Source of the DNA: Tolypothrix sp. PCC 7910
GTDB taxonomy: Bacteria; Cyanobacteriota; Cyanobacteriia; Cyanobacteriales; Nostocaceae
Direction of reading: 5' to 3'
NCBI RefSeq assembly: GCF_011769525.1
Contig: NZ_CP050440.1
Coordinates: 6,139,501-6,203,500 of the forward strand
DNA: 64,000 bases
Numbering within the stretch: the stretch's first letter is position 1; every line of letters begins with the position of its first letter. A model generated the notes under the pieces. The model was not told the DNA's origin, made no database searches, and saw only the letters and a list, made by a program, of their open reading frames with translations. The translations under genes were made by a program, and so were the position numbers. This document shows, piece by piece, positions 63,593 to 64,000 of the stretch.

Positions 63593-64000
63593 ATGAGTAT
63601 AATTAAGAACGATTTAAATAATCAGTACTATGTTCAGGCTGAAATATTAAATAAAAGCAGCCAAACTCAGGATTTACAACAAGAGTATGATACAGCGTTA
63701 TGTCTCCATCAGTTGTTTGAGGCTCAAGTTGAGCGTACACCCAATGCGATCGCAGTCATATTTGAACAGCAGAGATTAACTTACAAAGAGTTAAATACTA
63801 AAGCCAATCAACTAGCAAATTATCTCCAGAATTTAGGTGTGGGGACAGAAGTACTGGTGGGTATTTGTTTAGAACGCTCTTTAGAAATGGTCGTGGGATT
63901 GTTGGGTATACTCAAGGCTGGTGGTGCGTATGTACCGTTAGATCCAGCATATCCCCCAGAGCGTTTAGCTTTCATTTTAGAAAATACGCAAACACCAATA
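63593..64000 (+). CDS. Nonribosomal peptide synthetase, N-terminal part (runs off right edge)
   Basis: The first 136 codons of a large gene starting at ATG 63593. After a short N-terminal segment (about 1-40) the adenylation domain begins: LFEAQVERTPNAIAVIFEQQ, LTYKELNTKANQLANYLQ, GICLERSLEMVVGLLGILKAG and GAYVPLDPAYPPERLAFIL, which are core motifs A1 and A2 of an NRPS A-domain. No condensation domain precedes it, so this is a starter-type or loading module. The substrate cannot be predicted because the specificity pocket lies beyond the edge. Confidence 0.93.
   Translation, partial: MSIIKNDLNNQYYVQAEILNKSSQTQDLQQEYDTALCLHQLFEAQVERTPNAIAVIFEQQRLTYKELNTKANQLANYLQNLGVGTEVLVGICLERSLEMVVGLLGILKAGGAYVPLDPAYPPERLAFILENTQTPI

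Overview
The window looks like chromosome from a filamentous, probably heterocyst-forming (Nostocales-type) cyanobacterium. The evidence is the many copies of the HIP1 octamer GCGATCGC, the photosystem I factors Ycf3 and Tab2, a cyanobacterial NirB-NtcB-CnaT nitrate-control block, a cyanobacterial-type arsenic operon, CHAT-domain proteins, a PEP-CTERM protein, and intergenic spacers full of heptamer repeats and small palindromic elements. The genus cannot be fixed from the sequence alone. No rRNA, tRNA, CRISPR array or intact insertion sequence was recognised.

Layout. 1-605: 5' end of a TamB-like envelope gene (minus). 1.3-4.3 kb: galT and a GH2 glycosidase in an overlapping pair. 5-7.3 kb: small housekeeping and unknown genes and a GST. 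7.6-10.5 kb: arsenic locus (arsR, acr3, arsI, arsC) with three ATCAA-N6-TTGAT-type operators before acr3. 10.7-17.5 kb: DUF167, GST, SRAP, ycf3, gatC, glutathionyl-hydroquinone reductase, a lipoprotein, a BON protein and a TPR protein. 17.7-30.1 kb: exopolysaccharide cluster. On the minus strand it has a Wzc-type kinase, an FkbM methyltransferase, a Wzx flippase, a second methyltransferase, GT4, a Wzy-like polymerase and GT2. Diverging on the plus strand are the initiating sugar-phosphate transferase and galE. 30.2-40 kb: pgsA, a TPR-CHAT protein, an aspartase-family lyase, DUF362, a small membrane protein with a probable frameshift, ppa, panD and a metallo-beta-lactamase-fold protein without its metal motif. 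40-44.7 kb: cnaT, ntcB, nirB-like HEAT protein and a Rieske protein (all minus). 44.8-52.7 kb: two-partner secretion pair, a TpsB barrel and a 1991-residue TpsA exoprotein ending in a CHAT protease domain. 53.3-59.4 kb: dhaL, an exported beta-helix protein, tab2, a padR/DUF4188 divergent pair and a CHRD/PEP-CTERM protein. 59.5-61.7 kb: alpha-glucan phosphorylase. 62.9 kb to the end: a DUF6875-like gene followed by the start of a nonribosomal peptide synthetase that runs off the window.

Themes. (i) The arsenic genes cover sensing, arsenite export, C-As bond cleavage and arsenate reduction. (ii) The polysaccharide genes form a nearly complete Wzx/Wzy assembly line, lacking only an outer-membrane exporter here; galE and galT link it to galactose metabolism. 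(iii) The nitrate regulators are present, but the nirA-nrt-narB structural genes are not beside them; the TPS locus occupies that position. (iv) Two CHAT proteins, one with TPRs and apparently secretory, the other fused to a haemagglutinin-type exoprotein, keep the His/Cys pair of caspase-like peptidases. The secreted CHAT exoprotein is the most unusual system in the window, followed by the NRPS at the right edge.
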